In this document: piece by piece, positions 45,873-57,489 of the stretch
Position numbering within the stretch: position 1 is the stretch's first letter
How the letters are laid out: the number at the start of each line of letters is the position of its first letter
NCBI GenBank assembly: GCA_963682025.1
Contig: OY821519.1
Span: 1,090,001 to 1,154,000 of the forward strand
DNA: 64,000 bases
Direction of reading: 5' to 3'
DNA from: Cordilura impudica
Taxonomy: Eukaryota; Arthropoda; Insecta; Diptera; Scathophagidae
Translations under genes and position numbers: made by a program
Notes under the pieces: model-generated
What the model was told of the DNA's origin: nothing
Seen by the model: only the letters and a program-made list of their open reading frames with translations
Database searches by the model: none

Positions 45873-46403
45873 GTTTATGCGTAAGGTTTTTGATTTGAAA
45901 TGACCCGAGTAAAGTCGTTTCGGTATCGGGCCGAAATTTGGATATACCCCTAATGGACAAAAAATGATTCTGTATCGATCGTAGATAGTAGTTACAAACA
46001 TCGGTACAAACTCAATAAGCCCCAACCACATAGTGGTATCTATAATATTAATAGGCAAGGCGATTTCTTGTGACATATTTTACACCTTCAATTACCAAAC
46101 AATTTTGACAAAAAAATTCTTTTTATCTGTCCACCATATTTACAGATTTGCACCATCTACTACATTTTTAGGGAGTAAAATGTATTTAAAGTTAATAATA
46201 ATACATACATAAAACACGTATTTAAGCTTAAAATAAAAAACTATTCAATGCTGTGTGTGTGTTTATTAAGTTTGTGTTGAATTGTGAATTGGCTAAGATT
46301 TATTAGCATACCTCTAGGCTCTTATAAAATTATTTGCGATTGAAAAATAAAATTTCTTAGAATTTGCACTCGATTTTCAAAGACCTGCTAGTAGGGTATA
46401 AAA
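45873..46403 (-). mobile_element. Family A-like Helentron remnant, split by a Helitron
   Basis: 45873-46038 ends CAACCACATAGTGGTA and resumes at 46392 with TAGGGTATAAAAAG. Joined, this is the family A 5' end in minus orientation. The rest of the element toward the (GTCY)n tract is not recognisable. Confidence 0.6.
46039..46391 (+). mobile_element. Short non-autonomous Helitron, copy 6
   Basis: TCTATAATATTAATAGGC at 46039 after host A, CTAG at 46388-46391 before host T. It is inserted inside the conserved GGTATAGGGTATAA end of a family A element, so the empty site is known. Hairpin arms are decayed (ACTCGATTTTCAAAG). Confidence 0.9.
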
Positions 46404-49321
46404 AGCATAAAAATGTTTGAAAATATGAACCTTTTTACAGGCTTTGGTTTCTTTTAAGATACATAATATTATATTTTTGGGCGTGGGTTTTCTCAAATAA
46501 TTTATTTGGGTCAATTCAAATAATGAAGGAAGAAAATTAGTTTCGAAAAATATATAAAAATCTTGTCATGAAATTCATTTCGGACCCAGCCCCGACTTTT
46601 CCAATTGTTAGGCTGCTAATTGCTTTCTTAAAATGTTTGAACTTCAAATGGAATTTTTAAGTTGTTTGGACTGTAGTTTCTCTATTTCTCCTTCTCCCAG
46701 GATAATATGTTCCCTAATCGAAAATTGTTTTTACCTACAATAAAACAGCAAATTATTTCTTTAATATGTTAATAGTTTTTGTCCGAATTTTTTGTTTTGA
46801 TAATATTATTCCCTTTGTTGCTTTTTGTTGTTGTTGTAATACTTTAATTCAATGCTAAGGACCATTCGATATATTAGCGTGTTGTTAAATATTTATGAAA
46901 AAGGGACTCTCAATGGCTCTTAACCAAATGCAAACAAATACTCTTGGTTATTCCCAGAAAAATACTTCCTAATAAAATAAATGCAAAATTTAGTTTGGTT
47001 TTATTTTATTTTTTTGTTGCTTTTCAAACCGAAGCTGTATCTTTTTGAATAAAGGAATAAATAATGCACAAAAATAATATAAAACATACGGAAAAAAATA
47101 CAACAAAAAAGAAAGGAAAAAAAGCACAACAACAACAAAAAGAAGGAATGAACGAACGAACGAACAAACAAACTTTCTAAATAATGTTACGCCAGGGAGA
47201 AAGGAAAATGTTGAATTTATGAAAATTTTAATAAAAATCCATTATAGACAAACGACCGTTGTGTGATGCTGTGTTGTGTTGGGTTGTGTTTGGTTGTCCT
47301 GCCTGGGTTGTGTTTAGCAAGTATATTTGTTCGAAAATAAATAAAACAAAATGATGAAGATTTCAAAAGAAGATATTTTAATAATAAATAAAATGAAACA
47401 AATATTTATAAATATCTAAATAAATAATATGTATGGCTTTATAATTTAAAAGCAAACATTAGTCGTAAAAAACGATTCTTGTAGGTTTATACAGAAATAT
47501 TAGACAGACAGTTCACATTCTGTTAACGAATTTGATGAAGATTTTATAAATCCTACAAAAACATTCCCAGTTTCTCCCAAATGTGGTCGCAAATGAAAAA
47601 ATTTAATTCCACCAAATGCGGCAACTATTTTGGGCATCATTCTTAAATAAATGAAGAAAGATCAAATATTTGCCTTCAACATGCGACTAAATTTACGTAT
47701 ATTTTTTTTTATAGGATTAATTTAGCCGAAAACACTAAAATATGAAAAATAAATAACAGAAAAATAAGAACACAAATACGAGTGACACAATAAATGTTGG
47801 TATTCTTTCTTATGATTACACTGGGCAACAGTCAATGTTTAATTTTTTTTAACGTTTGAATTGTTTTGGTCAACCATGTGTGGAATAAGTCGAAACTGCA
47901 AGTTTAGATGTTCCTCTGAGCTAATTTTGCTGTTGATAATTTTTTTCTTTCTAGTCTTCTTTTACTTCGAAAAAAATATGATTGAATCATTTTGTGAATT
48001 TAAATATTCTGTGAATATATTCTTCTACAGCTAAATAGTTATTGTGCTTCTGATTATATTTCCAACTTTTATCTAGATTATGTCAATTTTATTAAGAGGA
48101 GTGTGTTTTGCAGAAATTGAATTTTGTCTCTTTCAGGCTTTGCCATCTTCCGTTTAAAATGTTAGTATGTGGCGACCCCTAATGTAATTTATGTAACGCC
48201 CATTTAAGTGTTTTTTTTAATGATCCATGGAAATAGAGTTAAAATGTTCTATGTAAAAATTTCTGGGAAAATTTCATAGATGCTATCTAAACCAAAAAAA
48301 AAAAAAACGCTCAAATCCCCCCCAATATAAAAAAAAACTGTTGCACAGTGTTATCATTATGATTGTTATGATTACCGTAATGTTTAATAAGATACGAATT
48401 TAAGCATGCTGAACTTTATCATGTTTACATGTCGCCACCACAACGGAAACATAAAAACATTTTCATTTGTACGTACTCACGTGCATTTGAGCTTGTGTGT
48501 TTTTGTGTGTGTGACACACAAGATTCGTCGTTATAAACATATTAAAGGCATGATGCCAAGTGGCAATTGCTTGCTTGTTATACAATTTGTTTCAGTTAAG
48601 TGCTCTTCTTTTCTATGTACTCATCGTTTTGTTGGTTTCCTTTAAAGTTTGTAGACACAGTTTTCTGAAAAGCATGATTGTTGTTTTTTTTTTTATGTCC
48701 CTGCTCTTCTTTTCTTAAAGGCAAAACAAATGTATTGTATCCTGAAATGGATAAGAAATGTGGTTCAAAGTTCATTTTCGATTTTCTTACATTGTTCTGC
48801 AAATGTGTTGTGGCTTTTGCCCACCGTATTCTCGGTCAATTGTCATTTTGTCTTATCAGTTGCAAAAAAAAAAAAAATATATATATTTTCGAAGGGAAAC
48901 AAAAATGTTCTTTTTATTTGCTGTTGGTTGTCCATTATTTCGTTGTTGTTATATCAGATTTGTTTGGCCATATTTCGTTACTCTCCTGCCCACATAGTTT
49001 GTATTTAATGAGGTTGCTCGTTTGGCCTCTGATTTTTTTCCATTATCTTGTTTTTGTTGCTGTTGCTGTTGTTAATTTGTAGTCTCATTTCAAATAATAT
49101 CGAAATATATTATTTCACAATTGTCTCCAAATTACAATACTTACGTACCGTGGAATGTCGTCATTATTGATGATATATGTATGTATGTGTTCATTTGTTT
49201 AGCTGTTGGTTGGAAATCTGTAATTATCGACTTTGTTGTGCCGTTTTCTATATTCTGTATATGGATTTAAGTATGCTAGTACATACATGTGTCTTAATTT
49301 ATTTATATATATGTATATATA
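46404..49321. other. AT-rich intergenic sequence, nothing recognised
   Basis: About 2.9 kb with no recognised repeat ends. It contains short simple tracts (GTTGTT, AACGAACGAACG at about 47148-47165, poly-A). Overlapping frames at 48678-49082 are short and hydrophobic without domains. Undisturbed sequence of this length may be older non-repetitive DNA, possibly intronic or regulatory. Confidence 0.4.
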
Positions 49322-51588
49322 TTAGGGTGACAGCCATTTTTTTTGGAAAAAAAAATTATTTTTTACAAAAATTTTGATATTAATAATTGCGCTTCAATTA
49401 AATTATTTAATAAACCATAATCTAGAGTAAATTATCTTTCTAATAAAACAACAAAATCTATTATCGGTTGAAAAACAGCCAAGTTATATCAAGTTCCTCA
49501 GGCAATAAATGCGTCGCAGACCACTTGATTAAGAAAATCGAGCTCACATTTTTAAAATTTACAACAACAATATTTTTGCATTCTCTTGATCTTATGGAAA
49601 GTATTTTGCATCCAGCACTAGCATTCTAGCACTATTTCAAAATCTCCAATTTTACTTTTTCAAAAATTTTGTTCAAGAAATTTTCCGAAATCAACGATTG
49701 GACTTTAAGGTCTTATTAACAAAATATATCTGATTAAAAATGTCATATATTGTAGGTATCCTATTCTTAATTTGGTGAGGGCAGCGTTTTTATTTCAGCG
49801 GATTTGAAGAAAAATTTGATTTTTCATACTTTGCAACAGTTAGGCTACAGCATCTTTTTGGTGTTTTCATATTTCAAATATATATTTGTCAAAATATTAT
49901 ACTACTTGATATAAGTTCTCAATCCTGTAAATTAAGGTCAAAGGTCAAATTTAAGGATATTTACATTTTTTTAAAACAAAATATCGAAATAATATATATT
50001 TGTGGAAGGATTTCGATAAAACTTGTTGATAATATTTTAATAATTCCAAAAACAATATTCTGGACATATTTTCTGAAATTAACACGTGGGGTACTCAAAA
50101 TGTGTCCTAGTTTTAATTTTTTTTTCAGAATTATATTCATATAACGATATATCGAGGGCTTATATTCAAAAAGTGCTATTTACATTTGACAGCAATATTA
50201 ATTTTTGATTTCAAACTGTTCTCTGATATAATTGTCAAATATAATATTAACTTTGATATCATACATGATTAGTACCATTATTTCTTAATAGATATTGTAG
50301 CAAATCAATCTACAATTACTTTCAGATCTTATTAATAAATTAGTTTTACATGATCTCTTTAAAATAATTATTGATGCAGATAGCACTTTTTGAATATAAG
50401 CCCTCGATATACAAATTTGTTTATGCTGTATTAAATATAAAATCTAAATAATCTAAATATTTTCATAAAATAACAAATAAATTTGAGGAATTTAAAAAAA
50501 ATTTAAATTTGTTTTATTAAAAAAAAATCTTGATGAAGAAAATATTTATAGATTTTCATATAGAGTCAATTTGACATTAAGAGTACCCCATGTGTAAAAT
50601 TCAGAATATTGTTTTTTGGAATTATTGAAATCTTATCAACAAGTTTTATCGACATCCTTCGACAAATATATATTATTTCGATATTTTGTTATAAAAATGT
50701 AAATATCCTTAAATTTGATATTTGACCTTAAAGGGGGTAATTTATAATGTCTCAATTTAACCTTAATTTACAAGATTGAGAACTTATATCAAGTGGTATA
50801 ATATTTTGATAAAATATATTTGAAATATGAAAACACCAAAAAGATGTAGCCTAACAGTTGAAAAAGTATGAAAAATCATATTTTTCTTCAAATCCGCTGA
50901 AATAAAAACGCTGCCCTCGCCAAATTGAGACAGGATAAACCTACAATATTTGGCATTTTTAATCAGATATATTTTGTTAATAAGACCTTTGTATCTAATC
51001 GTTGATTTCGAAAAATTTCTTAAACAAAATTTTTGAAAAAGTAAAATTAGAGATTTGAAATAGTGCTAAGAAAGTACCGTTTTTACATTAACTTAGAACG
51101 GCATAACAATAGACGAGATGCAAAATACTTTACATAAGATCATTTTGGGATCAGAAAAATTCAAAAATACTGTTGCTGTAAATTATTTCAATGTCTTGAA
51201 AAATGTGAGCTCGATTTTCTTAATCAGGTGGTCTGCGACGCATTTATTGCTGGGGAACTTTTTATAACTTGGCTGTTTTTCAACCGATAATAGATTTTGT
51301 TGTTTTATTAGAAAGATAATTTACTCTAGATTATGGGTTATTAATTAATTTAATTAAAGCGCAATTATCAATATCAAAATTTTTGTGAAAAACGATTTTT
51401 TTGATAATTTTTACATATAAATGCTATTTGCACTTTTAACTCAATGCGCGTCCAGAAAGCATTGTCGGATTTGGCTCAAATTTTGCGCACTAAAGTTTTA
51501 GATCCAGTGTCACAATAATCCGATCCGCACGCCTCAAAATTCGCACGCCTCAAAATTTTTTTTTCATACAAACCGCTGTCACCCTAAT
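49322..51588. mobile_element. Fold-back element with inverted arms of about 0.9-1.2 kb
   Basis: Left arm 49322-50178 and right arm 50380-51588 are inverted copies around a 201-bp loop. The ends are TTAGGGTGACAGC and GCTGTCACCCTAA, flanked by TATATA on both sides. Matching landmarks along the arms include the TATTATCGGTTGAAAAACAGCC block (49451 and 51278), the GGTCTGCGACGCATTTATTG block and the ATCGAGGGCTTATATTC block at the loop. The right arm has extra segments (about 51395-51570 and 50420-50570) lost from the left. There is no coding frame. It is probably a non-autonomous DNA transposon; a TA target site is plausible but ambiguous. Confidence 0.85.
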
Positions 51589-51616
51589 ATATACATATAT
51601 ATATATAAATATATTA

Positions 51617-51920
51617 TCTATAATAATAATATGCATGGCGTTTTCTAATGACCCCTTCTACTTCTTTAGTTATCAACCGCTTTTGGCAAAAAATATGCCA
51701 TTTGAAAGGTATATCTTTGCATATGTACACTATTTTTACACTTGTGCACTATATGGTACATTTTTTTTGAGTATTAATCATTTAAAGTTGCTACTAACAC
51801 ATACATAAAACACATATTTAAGCTTCAAATCAAATACTATACAATGCTGTGTATGTGTTTACCTGTTTTGAATTGTGAATTGGCTTAAATTGATTAGCAT
51901 ATCTTACAAAATTATTTATT
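51617..51920 (+). mobile_element. Diverged Helitron copy
   Basis: TCTATAATAATAATATGCATGG start, then TTTGAAAGGTATATCTTT, CATTTAAAGTTGCTACTAAC and GTGAATTGGCT blocks of the family. The 3' hairpin and CTAG are missing; the end is approximate. Confidence 0.6.
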
Positions 51921-52216
51921 AATAAAACCATTCATATATCTCTTGTGTATTCAGCAAATATTTATAAATTTTGTTTAAAAAAATCACAATTTAATGAATT
52001 AGATTTAAATATTTATACGGTTTTTATTTATTTTTCAGGGACCGTAAACAACAGAAATCCAGAAAATTTAAACTCAAAAACTCTCCATGTTAGACTAGAC
52101 GGAGACCTATACTGTCATATACCAAAAGATTCGTATTGAAGTGCTCTGTCAGAATCTGTGGCGATCTTAAAAAATGATCTCAACTCCGTAGTTAAGATTT
52201 ATTTTTTAACGAAAAA

Positions 52217-53076
52217 ATGAAATATGGATGAAACTCTTAAAAAGGGAGTTTTATTTTGCCGTCATAAAATTAAACTCTTTGAGGGAGCCTTATTTTTTCC
52301 ATCTAAAATAAAACTCATTTTGTTTATTTTCTTCTTTTTTTTATAGGTTGTTTTTTTATTGAGTCTATCCGATATAATATTAAATAAAACTTTGTTGAGG
52401 AGCTATATTTTTTCCCTCTAAAATAAAACTCATTTGTTTATTTATTGAGTGTGTAGTAATTTAAATTAAATTTTATTTGTTTAGTTTTACGACCAAAACC
52501 TTTTTCAAATTTCTGCGGAAAGATTTGAATGCAAGTCGCTCAGCACCAATTTAAGAGCAGGGAATGCTTTTTCCACGCTTACCTGGGTTGCAAAAATACA
52601 CTGTACAGTTTTGGCCAGTTTATATAAATACGGATAATGTATTTTTTGCCACCCAGAACTCAAAAAGAAGTTTGTCAATCGATAAGGGCCTTGGAGCAAA
52701 ATTATCGATTTCATAGAAAGATTTTTTTTCTTATCCCCGTTATCATTTTCTCGCTTTCTTGTTCCCTACCTACATTTAGAGAAATCAAATGCTGCCACGA
52801 AAAAACATGTATGAGATTGAAATATATCGCAAACAGCCGGCGAAGATATTAAAACTTCCCTGCTTGTCGACGGTCGATCAATTATTATTTTTTAGACTCA
52901 AAAACATGGAATTTATTAATACGAATCAAACAATAACAAATTAAAAACCCACATATTTTTTTATTTGAGTGTCAATTTACATAAAATTTTCTGAAGAAAA
53001 AAAAAACTCTCTCAAAAGAGTTTTATTTTATGACGGCAAAATTAAAACCTTTTTTTAAGAGTTTCATCCGACATTT
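52217..53076 (-). mobile_element. hAT-like element remnant with GATGAAACTCTT inverted ends
   Basis: Inverted ends: GGATGAAACTCTTAAAAAGG with TTTTGCCGTCATAAAAT on the left (52226-52285), and the complement at about 53020-53070. An internal direct repeat (AAAATAAAACTCATTTNGTTTA) occurs at about 52307 and 52420. The interior holds the end of a hAT transposase on the minus strand. No clear target duplication. Confidence 0.6.
52480..52714 (-). pseudogene. hAT transposase carboxy-terminal fragment
   Basis: About 70 codons on the minus strand contain HYPYLYKLAKTVQCIFAT followed by QVSVEKAFPALKLVLSDL. This matches the hAT dimerisation region (tyrosine/proline start, then the S-x-E-R/K-x-F motif and the S-L-R-S-N end). 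No catalytic part is present. It differs from the hAT at 43.5-45.9 kb, so it is a different family. Confidence 0.7.
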
Positions 53077-53078
53077 TA

Positions 53079-53861
53079 TTATACCCTATACCACTATGTG
53101 GTTTGGGTATAATGACTTTGTGCTGCTGTTGTAACAACCAAAAATATTTGACCTACACCCATCTTTAATTATACCGATCGAATCAGAATCACTTTCTGAG
53201 TTGATTTAACAATGTCCGTCCGTCCGTCCGTCCGTCCGTCTGTGTGTCCATGTAAAGCTTGTAATCAAACTGCAGGTCGCAAATATGAATGTATTTTGCT
53301 GAAATTTGGTACGTAAGCTTTTATCGGCCATGGGATGAACGCTGTTGAAATTGGAGAGAATCGGTCCATGTTCAGACCTAGCCCCCATACAAATAACCCA
53401 TATGAAATCGACATAAATTTCCGTAAGATCCAAATTGTCATATAGAACTTACTCAAATTGGGTTTGTATGCGTTCATTACATCCACCAATGAGTAGTCCA
53501 AAAATGATCCCTTTGACCCCATATAGAGCTGCTTCCCGATCTTCACTTAAATCTATTAAAAAACAAAAATATTGCACTGATTCTTCTCAAATTTTGTTTG
53601 TATATATTTTCGCAAAATACAAAAGACTTTACCAAACATGATCAGGATCGGTCCATTTTTGGACCTAGTCCCTTTATAGATATAGCATCCGATATGAACT
53701 TTTTCATATCTGCAGCCAAAAAAATTAATAAAAATCTTATTCAAATTTGGTTTATGCTTATTTTCTATATCCAGTTAGTTGGGCCTAAGAGATAGGGTTT
53801 CTAAACGCATGGTATAGGGTATCGTATAGTCGGTCTAGAGCGACTATAATTTTCTTACTTG
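53079..53861 (+). mobile_element. Family A Helentron-like element, copy 6 (full length)
   Basis: 5' TTATACCCTATACCAC at 53079, directly after the end of the hAT-like remnant. (GTCC)n lies at 53215-53238; the palindrome near 53826-53848 has one mismatch, and the tail CTTACTTG ends at 53861. Confidence 0.8.
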
Positions 53862-53865
53862 TTTT

Positions 53866-54050
53866 GTGTATGTGGTAGTACCAACTTTAAACGATCATTA
53901 CTCCAAAAAAAATATTCTAGAAGATGGAAATCTGTAAATCTGCGTAACAGCTAAAAAGAAATACCTTTCAAATAAAAAATCGGGGTAAAACTGTGAAACT
54001 TACATCGGTCACAGGGAATCGCCTTGCCTATTAATAATATATATGCTTAT
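53866..54050 (-). mobile_element. Partial Helitron copy
   Basis: Minus orientation; it contains AGCTAAAAAGAAATACCTTTC and CATCGGTCAC...ATCGCCTTGCCTATTAATA, the 5' half of the family. The 3' half is replaced by the Helentron-like copy ending at 53861. Confidence 0.6.
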
Positions 54051-54222
54051 CTATCCAGTCTGTTATACGATTAAGGAGAATATTGTTAAATATTTTGCAG
54101 AAAGTGTCTATAAATGATAAGCCACGATAATTTGATCGACCGTTTGGGTCACCTTTTTTTAAAAAGGGAAATTAATACAAATCTTGTATTCTTTCATGGA
54201 GAAATATTGTATTTATAAGTGA

Positions 54223-54589
54223 CTAGCAGATTCCAGCGCTCGAAATTCGTGTGCAATTTCTAGGCAACTTTATTTTTCAACTTAACCAATTCACAAACCA
54301 ACACTTTTATGGTTTATTATTATTGTGAGCGGATATAACAAACTCATTAACAAACACATTAACACATTTAATAAACACACACATAGCATATTATAATTTT
54401 ATGTATGTGTTAGTAGCAACTTTAAATGCAAGTTACTGAAAATAAAGGAAAAAAATTAAAAATCTGTAAATTTGGAAAACAACTAAAAGGAAGTACCTTT
54501 CATATAATATATGCTTGGTCAAAATCGGGATAAAATGGTAGAACAAAACATCGGTCACAAGAAATCGCCTAGCCTATTAATATTATAGA
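54223..54589 (-). mobile_element. Short non-autonomous Helitron, copy 8
   Basis: Minus orientation, 367 bp, very close to copy 3. The 5' end TCTATAATATTAATAGGC is complementary to 54572-54589, and the CTAG end is at 54223-54226 next to hairpin CTCGAAATTCG. A and T flank the element as expected. Confidence 0.88.
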
Positions 54590-55618
54590 TAACATCGTTA
54601 TTAATTTTTTTGTCTTCGGATATGAAAAAGTTCATTTCGGATGCTCTGTTTATATGGGGATTAGGTCGAAATATGGAGCGGTCCTGATTATATTTGATAA
54701 GGTTACTTATTTTTCGCAATCTCATATACAGACCAAATTTGAGGAAAATCTGTGCAATATTTTTGTTTGTTTGATAAATTTAAGTGAAGATCGTAAAGCA
54801 GCTTTATATGGGGGCTGTGACCAGGAATTGTCCAATAGGATTTATTTTTGGACTACTGATAAATGGATGTAATAAACACAAACAAACCCACTTGGATCGA
54901 GATCTATATGATAATTTGGATCTTATGGCAAGTTAAGTCGATATCATAGAGGTCATTTGAATGGGGAATATGTCTGAACATGCACCCACTTTCAGCAATT
55001 TCAATAGCGTTCATCGTATGGACGATAGGAGCTTATATACTAAATTTCATCATAATATATTCATATTTGCGATCAGTAGTTTGATGATATAAAAGGTTTA
55101 CATGGTCACATGGACGGAAGGACAGACGGTCTGACGGACATCGCTAAATCGACTCTGAAAGTGATTCTAAGTCAAATATTTTTGGTAGTTACAAACATAA
55201 GCACATCTATAATATTAATATAAGCTAGGCGATTTCTTGTGACCGATGTTTTGTGCTACCGTTTTATCCCGATTTTAACGAAACGTATATTATTTTAAAG
55301 GTATTTCCTTTTAGCCGTTTTGCAGATTTAGATATTTTAAAATTTTTTCCTTTATTTTGAGTAAATTACATATAAAGTTGCTACTATTACATACATAAAA
55401 TTATACAATGCTATGTGCGTGTGTGTGTGTTAATGTTTTTGTAATAAAAATGAGTTTGTTTTTTGTGTTGATTTGTGAATTGGCTATTATTGATAAGCAA
55501 ATATTTAGGGTCTTTATTTAATGAAAAAATAAAATTTCATAGAATTTGCACTCGAGTTTCGAGGGCTGGAATCTGCTAGTATTCATTATACCCTGACCAC
55601 ATAGTAGTATAGGGTATA
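54590..55618 (-). mobile_element. Diverged family A-like Helentron element, split by a Helitron
   Basis: Internal blocks AATTTTTTTGTCTTCGGATATGAAAAAGTTCAT, GTGAAGATCG and ATGGCAAGTTAAGTCGAT match family A with many substitutions. A GGACGG-type tract is present near 55110-55140. The 5' end (CATTATACCCTGACCACATAG, then TATAGGGTATAA at about 55609-55618) lies beyond the Helitron at 55206-55579. The 3' palindrome is absent, next to Helitron copy 8. Confidence 0.6.
55206..55579 (+). mobile_element. Short non-autonomous Helitron, copy 9
   Basis: TCTATAATATTAATA start at 55206 after A, hairpin CACTCGAGTTTCGAGGG, GGAATCTGCTAG ending at 55579 before T. Interrupts the family A-like element near its 5' end. 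Contains a (GT)n stretch near 55415. Confidence 0.88.
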
Positions 55619-55850
55619 ACAAATTTATTGCATAGATCTTTCTCAAATTTGGGTAGTGTATGTTTTTGCATAAAATAATTGACTTTAATAAATATGGTAA
55701 TCGTAGGGCCATTTTTTGACCTGGCCTACATAGAAAAATTGGATCTGATACGAACATTTTCATATCTGCAGAATGCAAATTTAGAGCAATGCCACTCAGA
55801 TATGGCCTCAGCAAATTTCATATAATCGGTCTAAACCGATTATAATTTTC
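55619..55850 (+). mobile_element. 3' fragment of a family A-like element
   Basis: Contains TTGACCTGGCC, CATATCTGCAGAA and ends with a palindrome (ATCGGTCTAAACCGAT) near 55828-55843 and ATTTTCGTG in place of ATTTTCTTACTTG. Opposite orientation to its left neighbour. Confidence 0.5.
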
Positions 55851-55974
55851 GTGATTTTAAAAGTTGATTTTACTCTTTTTTTTCAACATATTTGAAATGA
55901 TAAATCATTTGTTTATATATTCGAATATATTATTCGTAAAAAACGTATTAGGAAACTCATAAACGGAATTATTT

Positions 55975-56150
55975 ATTTATTTCTTTATTTTTTTACCGAA
56001 AGCCGCCACGGCCAATAAACTGCATTACAGTGTATTAAGAAGGATTTCTTTTGTGATTTTGTAACAAATCAAGATAGTTATAAACTTTTAGTTTTTTTCT
56101 TATTCTAAAATCCTAAATTCTCCTCTACTATTGCCACATAGTGGATCGTT
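55975..56150 (-). repeat. Probable 3' tail of a LINE
   Basis: On the minus strand, ATTGGCCGTGGCGGCTTTCG is followed by an A-rich AAATAAAGAAATAAATAAAT tail, the arrangement of a non-LTR 3' end. The GC-richer patch is too short to assign a clade. Confidence 0.35.
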
Positions 56151-57489
56151 CTCATCGAAGAAGTTAATACGAATCACATTTTTTTTTTGCAGTAAATAGT
56201 GAGTCTGAATAAGCTCATGTATCCTGATGCAAAGCACAAGATTTTAGTAGTAGTTGCATCAAATGGAAACATAGAAAGAAGTACTGTGTTAAATTTTGGT
56301 TTAAATTGAACTGTTGAATACTGGAAAGATTCTATTATTTTATGCAATAGTGGTTTGTCGAATAGAACTTACGAATTTTAACGGAAATTGAGTAGGTACG
56401 TACATTTCATTCCGTTTACTTAATTCAAACGCCAGTTTTGATAATACTAACCCTGTTGAGTTATGTGAATGAAACATTTTATTTCAATGCTGTTGCATTT
56501 ACATTCATTATGGCTTTATTTCAACTTAACAGCTTCTCTTTTTGAACAGTGATGAGTATCTCTATTTCGTTGAGTTCTCCCTCTCTTCTTCGAGAACTGT
56601 TGGATAAATTGGATAAAATACTCGTAACAGCATATTGACCTACCTCAATGTAGAAAATACAAGTGAGGAAAAAAAAACAAATAAATTAATATATAATGAG
56701 AAAGGATAAATAAGCAGAATAATTATCGAAATATTTTTTTAAAAATAGAATCTAATGATTTCCAATTCAAAGGCGGTAGTTGAATTAAAAATTGTATGGA
56801 GAAATTTAATAATGAGAACACACTGAATATGTTGTAGTTTATATTCCGTATTGTTGGAGAAGAAAACACTTTTGCGCATGTTTTGAATTTGGAATATTTT
56901 GTAGAATATTTAACACGCGTGCCGCTTGTATGACACTTGCTTTCACGTGCAATTCTAACAAGTTAAGGAGACATTCGGGCGCTAATGTCCCAAGAAAAAT
57001 CTAAAGGAAAAAGTATAAACCAGAAAAAAGACTGGCCTACAACAATGAATATGTTACACACGACTTAACACAAAATAAGTGAAATATTACACCAGAAGAA
57101 TAAGCATAAATCTCATTGGTTGGTTAGAGAAAAGAACGACAAAAAAAAACTCAACAACACGGCGCATCTAACATGTGATTAGTTATTTACAATTCTATTA
57201 AGATTCGCCTGTAAAGACATTATGATTGGCACATGGTTGGAATTATTAATTTAACTGATTATATAATATTTACTTAAGTCATTTTGATTTCAACGCTATT
57301 CAGAAAAAACAATTTCAATTTGTAAGAGATTTACTTTTTTGTCCTAGCATTGATTGGAAATATATTTTATGGGATAGATCATATTGTTGATTGTAAATAT
57401 TTGATACACAACAATGTTAAGCAACAATAGGAATAGAATATATTGTTGATTGCAAAGCAACGTTAACCAAAGACCTCCAGGTCATTTTA
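56151..57489. other. AT-rich intergenic sequence, nothing recognised
   Basis: No repeat family or gene supported. A pair of short similar segments with ATATTGTTGATTG(C/T)AAA occurs at about 57382 and 57440. Confidence 0.4.

Noticed and set aside
48678..49082. Hydrophobic 134-codon frame as a possible membrane-protein gene
   Set aside because: Starts in simple sequence, overlaps two other frames of similar length and shows no splice or domain support.
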